The notes beneath the pieces were generated by a model. It was not told the DNA's origin and made no database searches. It worked only from the letters and a program-made list of their open reading frames with translations. Positions 6,772-16,115 of a stretch of 38,002 nucleotides of DNA are shown here, piece after piece (within the stretch, counting starts at the first letter, position 1; the number at the start of each line of letters is the position of its first letter). The translations under genes were made by a program, and so were the position numbers. This DNA comes from Luminiphilus sp. (GTDB lineage Bacteria > Pseudomonadota > Gammaproteobacteria > Pseudomonadales > Halieaceae): positions 1 through 38,002 of the forward strand of contig JAOHHD010000016.1 in the NCBI GenBank assembly GCA_028117185.1, written 5' to 3'.

Positions 6772-8454
6772 TTAGGCGGTTACCGGATCATTGCTTTGAC
6801 CGTCTCGTCGGTCAGCGTCGTTGGGCGGAATGTTTTCAAAGATCCACTCTTTGGCTGCCAAGAGCGCCTCGAGCCGTGTGTCGAAACGTGTTTCGGTGGG
6901 CAGCTGATCACTCACGCCCATGCCCTCAAGACTTGCTGCGACAGCATCGTTAATTCCGCAGATAAAAAGATGCTTGCCCGCATGCGCGGCGTCTTGGGCG
7001 ATGGTTTCTATTGCGCGCAACGCAGACACATCCATGAAGGGAACGCGACCAAAATCGAGCGCCAGCGCCACGTGATGTTGTGGACTGAGTCTCTCTCGCA
7101 CATGGTGCCCTAAGTCCGCGGCAGCGCCAAAACTCAGTGGACCGCCAAAGTCAAAGTAGGTGAGGTGATCACCACACTCTTCGAGTAATGCAACTTCTCG
7201 GTCAGACAGACCTTGGGAGAGGTTGTCCACATCACCCGCTGCCAGTGCTAATTGCGCGTCAGAGACTTGCTTGACATAGGCGATGGCCGCGATCACCACG
7301 CCCGCGGCGACCGCGGTGATGAGGTCGACAAAAACTGTCAAGCTCAGCACCATCATCATGAGAATCAGATCGAAGCGAGGGCCTTTGTGGGCCCGCTTTA
7401 AGTAGGAAAAGTCGATGATGTCGTAGCCCACCTTGACCAAAATACCGGCTAAAACGGCATGGGGAATTTGAGATGCCAGCGGCGCTAGCACGAGCACAAC
7501 GGCGAGTAAAAAGAGGCTGTGCAGCACGCCAGAGAGCTTTGTTACGCCTCCCGTTCGGATATTCACCACCGTCCGCATGGTGGCGCCTGCTCCGGGGATG
7601 CCACCGAAAAACCCAGCGGCCATATTACCCACACCTTGTCCAATCAATTCGCGGTTGGAGTCATGTCGCGTGCGAGTCATATTGTCGGCGACCAAGGACG
7701 TCAGTAGGCTATCAATCGCGCCCAGTATGGCCAAGATCAAAGCGGCTTCCATCATGATCAACAGCGCGTCCCCGGAAACGGACGGCATAATAAAGGAGGG
7801 CAAACCGGTTGGAATGGAGCCCAATATGGGGACACCATCAATGCTCACACTCACTAAAGTGCCTACTATTAAGGCGACGAGTGGGCTGGGAAGATATTTC
7901 CCCCATTTTGCAGGCCATGAAAAGACAATGCCTAGGGTCAGCAGGCCGATACCCACCGCAGCAAAGTTGGGGTCAGCGATTGCAGCGGGCACTTCCAGCA
8001 GCGCGGGAATAGTGCCCCCGCCCTGCGGTTCATGGCCGAACAGGCGGGCTAACTGGAGCGCGATAATGATGCAGCCGATCCCACTCATAAACCCTGACAC
8101 GACTGGATAAGGTACGAGGCGAATGTACTGCCCAAAACCGAGCACCCCGAATAAAATTTGTATCACTCCGGCTAAAATCACAGTCGCGAAGATCATTGTT
8201 ACATCGCCACTGAGCGATGCAAATACGCCAGCAAACACAACAATCATCGGGCCTGTTGGCCCCGAAATTTGCGACGGCGTGCCGCCAAATAATGCGGCGA
8301 AAAAGCCTATTAAAATGGCGCCATAGACACCCGCAATAGGTCCCGCTCCGGATGCTTCGCCAAAGGCCAGTGCAAGTGGCAAGGCCACGACGCCGGCCGT
8401 TAGTCCACCGAAGACATCACCCCGAAGATGGGAGAAATCAAATAAACGGGACAT
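6772..8454 (-). CDS. SulP-family anion transporter with STAS domain
   Basis: Inner-membrane SLC26/SulP carrier, 560 residues. The membrane domain runs from about residue 10 to 400 and includes family segments such as SGPTGPM and the GGIPGAGATMRT stretch. A C-terminal STAS domain follows at about 430-530. SulP members carry sulfate, bicarbonate or dicarboxylates, and the sequence alone does not decide. The downstream rhodanese favours sulfur; the gamma-CA-like gene across the convergent junction could be read as favouring bicarbonate. The upstream SnoaL-like gene is on the same strand with a gap of about 107 bp, and a LysR gene is divergent beyond it. An AGGAG lies about 12 nt upstream of the ATG. 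Confidence 0.92.
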   Translation of the reverse strand: MSRLFDFSHLRGDVFGGLTAGVVALPLALAFGEASGAGPIAGVYGAILIGFFAALFGGTPSQISGPTGPMIVVFAGVFASLSGDVTMIFATVILAGVIQILFGVLGFGQYIRLVPYPVVSGFMSGIGCIIIALQLARLFGHEPQGGGTIPALLEVPAAIADPNFAAVGIGLLTLGIVFSWPAKWGKYLPSPLVALIVGTLVSVSIDGVPILGSIPTGLPSFIMPSVSGDALLIMMEAALILAILGAIDSLLTSLVADNMTRTRHDSNRELIGQGVGNMAAGFFGGIPGAGATMRTVVNIRTGGVTKLSGVLHSLFLLAVVLVLAPLASQIPHAVLAGILVKVGYDIIDFSYLKRAHKGPRFDLILMMMVLSLTVFVDLITAVAAGVVIAAIAYVKQVSDAQLALAAGDVDNLSQGLSDREVALLEECGDHLTYFDFGGPLSFGAAADLGHHVRERLSPQHHVALALDFGRVPFMDVSALRAIETIAQDAAHAGKHLFICGINDAVAASLEGMGVSDQLPTETRFDTRLEALLAAKEWIFENIPPNDADRRDGQSNDPVTA

Positions 8455-8561
8455 AAACGGTCTGACTCCTGTTTGCTAAAGTGAATCCATTGCCATGAGG
8501 CGTTGGAGGGAGGCCTTGCTCAACATATTTGATCAGTGAAAGGTTCATCAGGTTGACGGTG

Positions 8562-8933
8562 TTAACCCTCTGGCATCGCTGAACTGTGGTGCTGAAGAAT
8601 TTTCCAACCGTCGTCAGAGGCCACATATAAATAGCTGAAACGCGCGCTGACCGTGGATCCGTCGCCAAAGGTAAAGGTGTAAATACCCGAATTGGTGACG
8701 TGGGTCTCACTCAAGATGTTGACATTGAACTCGTCAATAACGCCCTGTGGAGATTTTTTCAGAAAGCCTTCAAAGTAATTTTTTATCTCTGCGTGGTTAT
8801 GTCTGACCTGATTCGAAACGGTGGGTAATAGCACCGCATTGTCGGCGTACAGCGTAGTCACACTATCCGGGTTAAGCGTGCCCAATGCCGTATTCCATTC
8901 ATCGAATAATCCTAGGACGTCTGCATCATTCAT
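8562..8933 (-). CDS. SnoaL-like / SgcJ-EcaC-type small protein
   Basis: Cytosolic alpha+beta barrel of the NTF2/SnoaL superfamily, close in pattern to the SgcJ/EcaC or CaMKII-association type. From the ATG at 8933 it has 123 residues; a longer in-frame start at 8978 is possible but adds an atypical extension. Typical segments are LFDEWNTAL, the strand DNAVLLPTVSN and the C-terminal GWKILQHHSS. Its substrate is unknown. Its position directly before the SulP gene suggests a shared transcript, starting near the LysR intergenic region. A possible purine-rich ribosome site (GAGAGAGATTGTGAG) precedes the chosen ATG. Confidence 0.8.
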   Translation of the reverse strand: MNDADVLGLFDEWNTALGTLNPDSVTTLYADNAVLLPTVSNQVRHNHAEIKNYFEGFLKKSPQGVIDEFNVNILSETHVTNSGIYTFTFGDGSTVSARFSYLYVASDDGWKILQHHSSAMPEG

Positions 8934-9236
8934 CTCACAATCTCTCTCTATGTCGGTTACCGCGCAACCCTTTAACACAGCGTTAGCAGCGGTTTCGGGG
9001 CTTATTTACCCTCAACGTCTGCTGGACGCGGTCATGTAGTGTGTTTTTTCGCTGCTATGTCGAACTGCGCTGTCGGCCTGCTTTAGCGCGTTCGATGCAC
9101 TTTATACGTGATAAAAAAAATAAAGATCATAGTATTTTGTGATAGCATTTATCTATCACCTGTTATTGGCTGTTACATTGACTCGCGCCAAAATACGGGT
9201 AGGTTTCAGGCATTCAGACAGTCATGGAAAACGTTA
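8934..9236. promoter_or_regulatory. Divergent SnoaL/SulP - LysR control region
   Basis: About 300 bp lie between the two divergent start codons. The region is AT-rich around 9100-9160 compared with its flanks and contains the LysR-type inverted repeat listed separately. Promoters for both directions are expected here; I could not assign -10/-35 boxes with confidence. Confidence 0.5.
9139..9159. promoter_or_regulatory. Candidate LysR-type operator
   Basis: GTGATAG (9139-9145) and CTATCAC (9153-9159) form a perfect 7-bp inverted repeat with a 7-nt AT-rich spacer. It contains the T-N11-A pattern of LysR sites (T9143 to A9155). It is centred about 88 bp upstream of the lysR ATG and about 215 bp upstream of the SnoaL-like ATG, so autoregulation plus control of the SulP transcript is the natural reading. 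Confidence 0.6.
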
Positions 9237-10166
9237 ATGACAAAATCTGAGCAACTCTCTTTTAAGCAAATTCGTTATTTTCAGGCTATTGCGGAGGCGG
9301 GTAGCTTTAGGCGGGCTGCAGATCGTATCGGGGTAAAACAGCCGACACTAACGGTGCAAATGGCGGCCCTCGAGGCGACCCTAGGTACGATACTGTTTGA
9401 AAGAAATCGCAGCGGCATCGTATTAACGCCGGCAGCGCGAGACCTATTGCCGCGTGCCCGGCGCATAGCCGAAGAATTTAAGGGCTTTGTGGATCAGGCC
9501 CGCGGCGTATCGGGTGAAAGTACTTATCGTTTGGGGGTGACACCCACGCTAGGCCCCTATTTGCTGCCAAGGGTATTACCCTCACTCCACCGTCGATTTG
9601 AGAACCTGAGATTATATGTTCGTGAAGCCATTCCGGCGCAGCTTGGATCAGACGTCAAGTCAGCGGTTCATGATGTGGTGTTAACGACGCTACCTTTGCA
9701 AAGTGATGAGCTGGAGGTGAGTCCCCTGTTTCGCGAGTCGCTGAAACTAGCCTTGCCACTGGAGCATCCATTGGCTCAAAAGCGCACCATATCGGGCGAA
9801 GACTTGGTGGGCGAGGCGGTGCTAACGATTGATGAGCAACACCTTTACCACCGGCAGATCAGTGCGTTGTGCGAGAGCTTGGGCGCTACGGTTAATCGAG
9901 ATTACGAAGGGACCTCTCTTGATACCTTACGGCAAATGGTAGTGATGGGCATGGGTATCACCTTTTTACCTGCGCTTTATGTTGCGTCGGAAATCAACGA
10001 TTCTGATACTTTGCGGGTGACCGATGTTGCTGGTGTCAGTATGAGTCGAGATCATGCGCTCGCATGGCGTCGCCGATCACCAGCCCGTGTTTTCTTTCGG
10101 CAGTTAGCTGATGCCATCAGAACGATTGCCAACGAGCAGTTTGAGGGTGAAGTGACACTGTTGTGA
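9237..10166 (+). CDS. LysR-family transcriptional regulator
   Basis: DNA-binding regulator with an N-terminal winged helix-turn-helix (about residues 8-67; FKQIRYFQAIAEAGSF, then the recognition helix around QPTLTVQM). A LysR substrate-binding domain follows (about 95-300). The effector loop resembles the OxyR/CynR group, but I see no redox-cysteine pair strong enough to call OxyR. The ATG at 9237 gives 309 residues, the usual length; the open frame upstream to 9108 adds an AT-rich, unrelated extension. It is divergent from the SnoaL/SulP/rhodanese run, its likely target. Its TGA overlaps a potential GTG start of the serA frame, which may couple the two genes. Confidence 0.9.
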   Translation: MTKSEQLSFKQIRYFQAIAEAGSFRRAADRIGVKQPTLTVQMAALEATLGTILFERNRSGIVLTPAARDLLPRARRIAEEFKGFVDQARGVSGESTYRLGVTPTLGPYLLPRVLPSLHRRFENLRLYVREAIPAQLGSDVKSAVHDVVLTTLPLQSDELEVSPLFRESLKLALPLEHPLAQKRTISGEDLVGEAVLTIDEQHLYHRQISALCESLGATVNRDYEGTSLDTLRQMVVMGMGITFLPALYVASEINDSDTLRVTDVAGVSMSRDHALAWRRRSPARVFFRQLADAIRTIANEQFEGEVTLL

Positions 10167-10237
10167 ACAAGGGGGGTCGATTCGTTTCGCACAATGACGC
10201 ACAATGCGCCCCCTCACCGCGACCAGACTGCCAAGCT

Positions 10238-11413
10238 ATGCATCGGATCAAAACCTACAATGCGCTCTCTTCTAAAGGATTAAAGCGCTTTGACCCAAAA
10301 TGGTTTGAAGTCGGAGCGGGTGTTGACCATCCTAATGCCATCTTGTTGCGCAGTCATAAGTTGCAAGAAGCAGAAATCCCAGACTCCGTTGCGGCAATCG
10401 CGCGTGCGGGGGCCGGCGTCAATAATATTCCCGTCGAACGTTGCAGCGAGCGAGGTATTCCGGTTTTCAATACCCCTGGCGCCAACGCCAACGCGGTAAA
10501 GGAGCTGGTGGCTGCTGCAATGCTGCTCGCTTCGCGTGATATTGTCGGCGGCATTGCGTTTGCAAGAGATCAAGATGATTCCTTAGCACCGGCTGATTTT
10601 TCGGCGCTCATGGAACGCGAGAAAAAGCGATTTGCCGGTACCGAGTTGGCAGGCAAAACCTTGGGCGTCGTAGGCCTTGGCGCAATAGGTAGTCTCGTAG
10701 CCAGATTGGGTCTGAATTTTGGTATGGACGTGGTCGGATTTGACCCTGCCTTATCGGTTGAGGCGGCATGGCGGTTGCCAAGTGAAGTGCGGCGAATGAA
10801 AGATGTACAGACGTTACTGGGCCGCAGTGACTTCATTAGCCTGCACCTGCCTGTTTTGGATAGCACCAGGGGGCTGTTCAACACTGAAATGCTGAAGCAC
10901 TTTCGACCAGGTAGTTGCTTGGTGAATTTTGCCCGTGAAGAAATTGTGGTCACAGAGGATCTGGTGGACGCATTGAATACCGGCGCGCTCGGCCGCTACG
11001 TGGCGGACTTTCCGAATCCCCTGCTGCTTGGGCGTGACGATACGATCCTCATGCCCCATATCGGGGCCAGTACGGCAGAGGCCGAAGAGAATTGCGCCGT
11101 CATGGCCGCAGACCAACTCAAAGCATTTCTTGAAAATGGCAATATCCGTAATTCTGTGAACTTCCCGACCATTGAGCTCGAGAGAACCACAGACTTTAGG
11201 ATCACCATCTCTAACCAGAACGAGCCCGGAATGCTCAGCCATATCCTCACACTGATCGGTGAAGACGGGCTGAACGTGGCAGATTTGCTCAACAAAAGCG
11301 TCGGTGATATCGCCTACAACATCATTGACTTTGATGGCGTTCCCAACGACACATTGTTGGCGCGAATCCGCGGCCTTAATGGGGTGCTGAACCTTCGTGT
11401 CATTGGGGAGTGA
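10238..11413 (+). CDS. serA: D-3-phosphoglycerate dehydrogenase
   Basis: First enzyme of serine synthesis: oxidises 3-phosphoglycerate to 3-phosphohydroxypyruvate with NAD+. From the ATG at 10238 it has 391 residues, starting HRIKTYNALSSKGL as in the short SerA class. The Rossmann motif is GVVGLGAIGSLVARLG, catalytic Arg is in NFAREEIV and catalytic His in MPHIGAST. An ACT-like serine-sensing domain fills the last 75 or so residues (ITISNQNEPGMLSHILTLI). A GTG at 10163 overlaps the LysR stop (GTGA) and would add 25 residues; I prefer 10238 on family grounds although its ribosome site is poor. It ends 20 bp from the convergent AsmA gene. Confidence 0.9.
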   Translation: MHRIKTYNALSSKGLKRFDPKWFEVGAGVDHPNAILLRSHKLQEAEIPDSVAAIARAGAGVNNIPVERCSERGIPVFNTPGANANAVKELVAAAMLLASRDIVGGIAFARDQDDSLAPADFSALMEREKKRFAGTELAGKTLGVVGLGAIGSLVARLGLNFGMDVVGFDPALSVEAAWRLPSEVRRMKDVQTLLGRSDFISLHLPVLDSTRGLFNTEMLKHFRPGSCLVNFAREEIVVTEDLVDALNTGALGRYVADFPNPLLLGRDDTILMPHIGASTAEAEENCAVMAADQLKAFLENGNIRNSVNFPTIELERTTDFRITISNQNEPGMLSHILTLIGEDGLNVADLLNKSVGDIAYNIIDFDGVPNDTLLARIRGLNGVLNLRVIGE

Positions 11414-11433
11414 GTCAGTGGAGAAGGGCGCTA

Positions 11434-14400
11434 TTAACTGTCGAGCTCGGACATCGCCTCATTAGCTTTCTGAAGTCGTTTTGCGCAAATATTGCCGCCG
11501 GTACTCAAGCGTTCCAGCACACTTCTTATCAACAGTGATATACCCCCGGTGACCACAGCCAAGCTACCGCCGACAACTGTGTTGGCAGGGTTAAGAGAAA
11601 TTCTCGGCGCACTCAACGTGCCGGTGACTTCCACAAACGGATTGACCAGGCTAGACATGTTGATACCGAGTCCTTTCTGAGGAATCGTCTTGAAGCTTGC
11701 CTTCACTTTTTCTGTATCAAAACTAACATGAGTATCGGCCAGTATTTTGACCTTCGGGGTGTCGACGACGATGGAGGGCTGACCGAAGGCTTCACCGTTT
11801 TCGATGGTGTTGAACACAGCGGCACAGTTAATGGCGGTCATTGCTTGCTGCTCTGTAAACGGGTTCAAGGCATTGCTCAACTCTTGCAAGAAAGTGTTGC
11901 TCAGTCGATCAAATCCAGTGTTGAGGATATGACCTGACCCCATGGCGAGATTGAGGTAGCCATTGAGACTGCTGGCCAAGGTTCGGGTCGTTGCCCCTGA
12001 TCCGGTCAACCGAAGTTTCACGTCGTAAGTCGGCAATGCATTGGCATCCTCCTGAGGTGCTTTTGGAATACCATAAATCAGACTCTCGCCATTTAGCGCA
12101 AGATCGAGCTGGGGTGTGGTGTCTTGCGCCAGCAACGATCCTGACAGCGATACTGAGCCAGCCACTCCGTCATCAAAAGACAGCTCGTCGACTCGGAGGC
12201 CGTCGCGCTGCAACGAGAAAGCTGACTGTAAATCCTCGAGGGGCCGCACCAGCCCTGTCAGGTTGTCGATATCGAGTGAGATATCAGCTTCGAATCCTTT
12301 CCACGCATCAAATGAGATGGGGTAGTCAGGAATCAATTGGGCGACGGGGGGTGTGGGGGAGGCTGGTGCTATCTCAGATGGCATGTCTGCTTTGCCAGCC
12401 CTAACGGTGCGCATCCACGGTGCGAGGTTGATGAGTTGGCTCTGGCCCGTCAAAGTCAGTTCTGGAAATGAGGGATTTGTCGCACGACCAGTGACCGATA
12501 AATCACTGTCTCCTGACAGCAGTTCGAGTTGCTCAATCAGCAGAACACCTGCTCTGGAGTCCAACTCAACTGACAGTCGCAGATCCTGATCGGGGAGCGG
12601 CCTAGCTAACCAAGAGGAAAAGGGGGACAGGTTCGCGATCTTAATCTCTGCATCCAAATGGCTATCGATGAATTCATCTCCATCTCGTTCAAGCAGGCCA
12701 CTCCCCGAGATGACGGCCTGAGTGGAATCGAGCTGCAGGGTTTCTAGATGCCACGCATCCGGAGTGACGCTACCTGTTGAGCGTAATGAAATGGGTATGG
12801 CGGGTTTGTTCTGGAGTTGCATTGCTTCAGGCAGGTAGAGGGATAAATCAGGCGCCTGTGCATCAAGGTCAAATTGCATCAGCTTTGAGTGTTGGTTTAA
12901 TAATAAGTTACCGGTCACCAAAGCGGTGCCAAACTGTAGTTGCCCTGCTGATATGCCAAGCTGCCCCTCTCGCCACGCGACGTGACCAGAGAAAGTGACG
13001 GGCTGCTCTAAATAATCGGGCAACGTGAATTGAGTCAGTAGCGGTTGTAGTTGAGGAAAGGTCAGGTCCCAGTCACCCGATAGAACGGGTTTGATATCGG
13101 TCAATGACAGCACGCCGGAAAATCGTCCCTCACCCCCTGCGAGTTGTAGTTCACCCTCTTCGATGGAGAACTGTTGCGAGGTTCGATAGGTGATCATAGC
13201 GCGAGCAAGGACCGGCAGCGGGGGGACCGAGTCTGCGTTGCGCACAAAGGGGTCTACGCTCGATTGAAGACTGTCGGACTCGAGGGACACTCCAATACGA
13301 GTGGCATATCGCTGGGAGAACCAGCCCAGTAATCCGGTTGCCACGAGCTCATTCTGACCGACGCTAATACGGAGCTCGCTCACACGAGCCAGCTCGGGGG
13401 ACTCGATTGAGAGATTGCCCTCAAAAGTTGCCGCGGGGAGTTGGGTGGAGGTTTCAGTCATGAGGCTCAATAGCCGATCTGGGTCGTCCATTTTCCCCCG
13501 AATCGAGACCGTTGATCCCAGCATAGCTTCACCCGGCTCGAGCCGCCCTGCGATGGCGAGCGATGCGAAGGGACTTTCGGTGCGAACCTCAATATCGGCG
13601 CCGCCTTGCGTTCTCTTAAGCGAGACACTGCCATTGACTGGGCCAATCAGCTCTGGCGGTAATGCCAGTGCAGCGCCCCATCGTCCCAGGGAAGGGATAT
13701 CGATCGTGCCGTCTAATGCCCCCGTACTGGGCTGGCGGTAATCGGCGAAGCCCCCTGCCAGCGAGAGGCTGACCGCATCGCTTTGCAACATGACGAGCGG
13801 GACGTCAATTTTTACGCCGTTCTGCGCTGCTTCGATGTCGATTTCAAATGGCGTTTCAGGCCAGTTGGGTTGCCCCATGACAGACCCAAGATGGCTAAGG
13901 CTGGGGCCCTCAGCAATCAAGTTAAGGTGACTCGACTCAAAGGTTTGGACGTCGTCGATACTGCCGTCGCCAATAAAATGAAACTCGCCAAAAAGCGCGT
14001 CTAGATTAAGGGCTAAGCGTTTACCCTGTTGACTCAACGCGACGGCAATATCAATGGGCCCCTCTTCTATGGTGGGCAGTGCCAGTGTGGCCAATAATTG
14101 ATTGGCGCTGTCGGCATGGACCGAGAGCGAGAGCTCAGACGTGCCGATTGACTCCAGTGAATCGAGGCGGGCTGCCGCTTCAAAGGTTGCACTCCCAATC
14201 GTCCCCGCCCAATCGATAAGCCAGTCATCGACAACCAACAGTGATTCAACATCACGAATGGTGAGATCGGTCGCGTAGGGCTTCCCATTGACGAGCCCCG
14301 CACTGCTGAGCACCAGCGTTGTATCATTGAGTTCCTCGGTCAGGCTCGTAACCTGCAGGACAATGGGTTGTTGGCTTGTTTCGCTTCGCCACACGATATC

Positions 14401-14877
14401 GGCGTTATTGATAGACACATTGTGGGCGCGTAATCGATAAGCCAATGCGCTTTTAGGCGCCGGTCTTGATGCGTCCGGCGCGGGTGAGGTGGTAGGTAGC
14501 GGGTTGTCTTGGTTGTCGTTACTGTTATGACGGGTATCAAGGTTGAGTGTGACATCCCGCAATGTCGCCGAACTAATCGTAATCTCGTCGTCGACTAAAG
14601 TAGTGAGTTGCAGTGCTAGGGAGGCAGCCCCTACGCTCAGGAATGGGTCTCCATTTGGTACGACTCCTGAAATGGAGATCTCCTCAGCAAACACCTCCAA
14701 ATGGCGACCCAATCGCACTTCTAGCGGCCCAAGAATGCGGACTTCGCGTTTGAGCAGATCGCTGGCCAGCTGCTCATACAGGGGTCGAAAAACGCCTAAG
14801 TCTGCTGTCAGAGCCACTACTGCCAGGAGTGCGATAAAAGCCGTAGCGCCGAGCAGAGAGTTACGAAGAGCGTGCAT
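11434..14877 (-). CDS. AsmA-family envelope protein
   Basis: Large inner-membrane-anchored periplasmic protein, 1147 residues. One N-terminal transmembrane helix spans about residues 8-28, followed by the AsmA start pattern. A long beta-rich periplasmic part follows, with repeated two-strand units such as LSLSGGFADY and VSLSGSLLAQ. The AsmA_2-type C-terminal region (GYLNLAMGSGHILNTGFDRL) ends with a conserved cysteine segment (ICAKRL). AsmA-like proteins belong to the bridge-like lipid-transfer group (YhdP, TamB, YicH relatives) linked to phospholipid traffic to the outer membrane. The gene stands alone on this strand, divergent from threonine aldolase. Confidence 0.88.
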   Translation of the reverse strand: MHALRNSLLGATAFIALLAVVALTADLGVFRPLYEQLASDLLKREVRILGPLEVRLGRHLEVFAEEISISGVVPNGDPFLSVGAASLALQLTTLVDDEITISSATLRDVTLNLDTRHNSNDNQDNPLPTTSPAPDASRPAPKSALAYRLRAHNVSINNADIVWRSETSQQPIVLQVTSLTEELNDTTLVLSSAGLVNGKPYATDLTIRDVESLLVVDDWLIDWAGTIGSATFEAAARLDSLESIGTSELSLSVHADSANQLLATLALPTIEEGPIDIAVALSQQGKRLALNLDALFGEFHFIGDGSIDDVQTFESSHLNLIAEGPSLSHLGSVMGQPNWPETPFEIDIEAAQNGVKIDVPLVMLQSDAVSLSLAGGFADYRQPSTGALDGTIDIPSLGRWGAALALPPELIGPVNGSVSLKRTQGGADIEVRTESPFASLAIAGRLEPGEAMLGSTVSIRGKMDDPDRLLSLMTETSTQLPAATFEGNLSIESPELARVSELRISVGQNELVATGLLGWFSQRYATRIGVSLESDSLQSSVDPFVRNADSVPPLPVLARAMITYRTSQQFSIEEGELQLAGGEGRFSGVLSLTDIKPVLSGDWDLTFPQLQPLLTQFTLPDYLEQPVTFSGHVAWREGQLGISAGQLQFGTALVTGNLLLNQHSKLMQFDLDAQAPDLSLYLPEAMQLQNKPAIPISLRSTGSVTPDAWHLETLQLDSTQAVISGSGLLERDGDEFIDSHLDAEIKIANLSPFSSWLARPLPDQDLRLSVELDSRAGVLLIEQLELLSGDSDLSVTGRATNPSFPELTLTGQSQLINLAPWMRTVRAGKADMPSEIAPASPTPPVAQLIPDYPISFDAWKGFEADISLDIDNLTGLVRPLEDLQSAFSLQRDGLRVDELSFDDGVAGSVSLSGSLLAQDTTPQLDLALNGESLIYGIPKAPQEDANALPTYDVKLRLTGSGATTRTLASSLNGYLNLAMGSGHILNTGFDRLSNTFLQELSNALNPFTEQQAMTAINCAAVFNTIENGEAFGQPSIVVDTPKVKILADTHVSFDTEKVKASFKTIPQKGLGINMSSLVNPFVEVTGTLSAPRISLNPANTVVGGSLAVVTGGISLLIRSVLERLSTGGNICAKRLQKANEAMSELDS

Positions 14878-14980
14878 GAGTCCCCCAAAGGTGACTCGGT
14901 GTTATAACACGGACTGGCCTGTAAGAGGATTCGCGGCTTATAGTCCTGCCAGTGGTCTACAAAGTGAGTAGAGAAAAGCG

Positions 14981-16018
14981 ATGAACTTTAGTTCAGATAA
15001 TGTAGCCGGTGCGCATGAAGCGGTTTTAAGGGCAGTTGTGACGGCCAACGCGAATCCTGTCGCTGCTTACGGGGACGATGCGCTCAGCGCTGAAGCCGAC
15101 AAGGCTTTACAAAACCTATTTGAAAAAGAGTGCGCTGTCTTTTTTGTCACGACGGGAACCGCAGCCAACGCATTGGCGCTGAGTGCCTTTTGCCCGCCAT
15201 GGGGTGCCGTCTATTGTCACGTTGATGCGCATATTTTGAACGATGAAAATACGGCGGTAGAACTGTTCTCGGGTGGTGCACGCCTCGTCGGTATTGCGGG
15301 CCACGCGGGTAAGCCAGACCCGGTGAGTCTGCAAGAGGCCATTGAGTCGGCAATCAGTCACGGTGTACACAGTGCACAACCCGCCGTGATTAGCCTGTCC
15401 AATGTCACGGAGGCGGGTACCGTCTATACACCGGAGGAGTTGAGCGTCTATCGACGCATCGCAGATCACTATGACATGAAGTTGCATGTTGACGGTGCTC
15501 GGTTTGCCAACGCGGTGGTTGCCTCAGGGGCCAGCCCCGCAGAATTGTCGTGGCAGGCGGGTGTTGACGGTCTCAGTTTTGGCCTCACTAAAAACGGGGG
15601 GATTGCCACTGAAGCCGTGGTGGTGTTTGACCCTGATCTTGCGCAGCATATCGCGTACCAACGTAAGCGCGCTGGCCATCTTTGGTCCAAGCAGCGTTTC
15701 ATTGCTGCGCAGTGGCTGGCGCTTCTGTCCAATGAGCTGTGGCGAGAGAATGCCGTGCATGCCAACGCGATGGCAAATCGATTGGCGCAAGGGCTCGCGT
15801 CACGATGCGCGATCGATATGCCTTGGCCTGTTGAGGCAAACGAAGTGTTTCCCGTGTTACCGGAACCGCTCCGCAACGACCTAAGGAATGAAGGCGTTGC
15901 GTTTTATGATTGGCCGGTGTTGCCCAATATGGCACGTTTTGTCACGCACTTCGGGACAACGCCCGGGGAGGTTGATGAGTTGATCGAGCTGATCGCAAAG
16001 CGATCGATGTCGATCTAG
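14981..16018 (+). CDS. ltaE: Low-specificity L-threonine aldolase
   Basis: PLP-dependent fold-type I enzyme that cleaves L-threonine and L-allo-threonine to glycine and acetaldehyde; 345 residues, family-typical. PLP contacts are visible: FVTTGTAANALAL for phosphate binding, D171 in HVDGARFANA, and the Schiff-base lysine K204 in SFGLTKNGG. The N-terminal NFSSDNVAGAHEAV matches the family start, so the ATG at 14981 is sound. It is preceded by GAGAAAAG. It is divergent from the AsmA gene with about 100 bp between, and convergent with an AraC regulator. Confidence 0.92.
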   Translation: MNFSSDNVAGAHEAVLRAVVTANANPVAAYGDDALSAEADKALQNLFEKECAVFFVTTGTAANALALSAFCPPWGAVYCHVDAHILNDENTAVELFSGGARLVGIAGHAGKPDPVSLQEAIESAISHGVHSAQPAVISLSNVTEAGTVYTPEELSVYRRIADHYDMKLHVDGARFANAVVASGASPAELSWQAGVDGLSFGLTKNGGIATEAVVVFDPDLAQHIAYQRKRAGHLWSKQRFIAAQWLALLSNELWRENAVHANAMANRLAQGLASRCAIDMPWPVEANEVFPVLPEPLRNDLRNEGVAFYDWPVLPNMARFVTHFGTTPGEVDELIELIAKRSMSI

Positions 16019-16032
16019 CCGAGGCGCTCGGC
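16018..16032. terminator. Hairpin at the end of ltaE
   Basis: GCCGAG (16018-16023) pairs perfectly with CTCGGC (16027-16032) across a 3-nt loop, beginning inside the TAG stop codon. It lies between convergent genes and could act in both directions, but no clear T-run follows on either strand. Confidence 0.4.
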
Positions 16033-16115
16033 CTAACTTGGATCAGCTCTATCATCGTTGGCGGGGCGCCATGACCAAAACTGAGCTCGCTGGTTGACGG
16101 GTCTGCCATGGGTCG

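Noticed and set aside
7577..8110. 177-codon plus-strand frame inside the SulP gene
   Set aside because: It is antisense to well-conserved SulP membrane helices; its proline-rich composition is typical of a shadow frame.
9108..9236. Longer LysR start at 9108
   Set aside because: The added residues come from the AT-rich control region that holds the operator-like repeat; LysR proteins start shortly before the HTH.
9237..10166. Calling the LysR protein OxyR
   Set aside because: I did not find the two redox cysteines in their expected setting, and the neighbours are not peroxide-defence genes.
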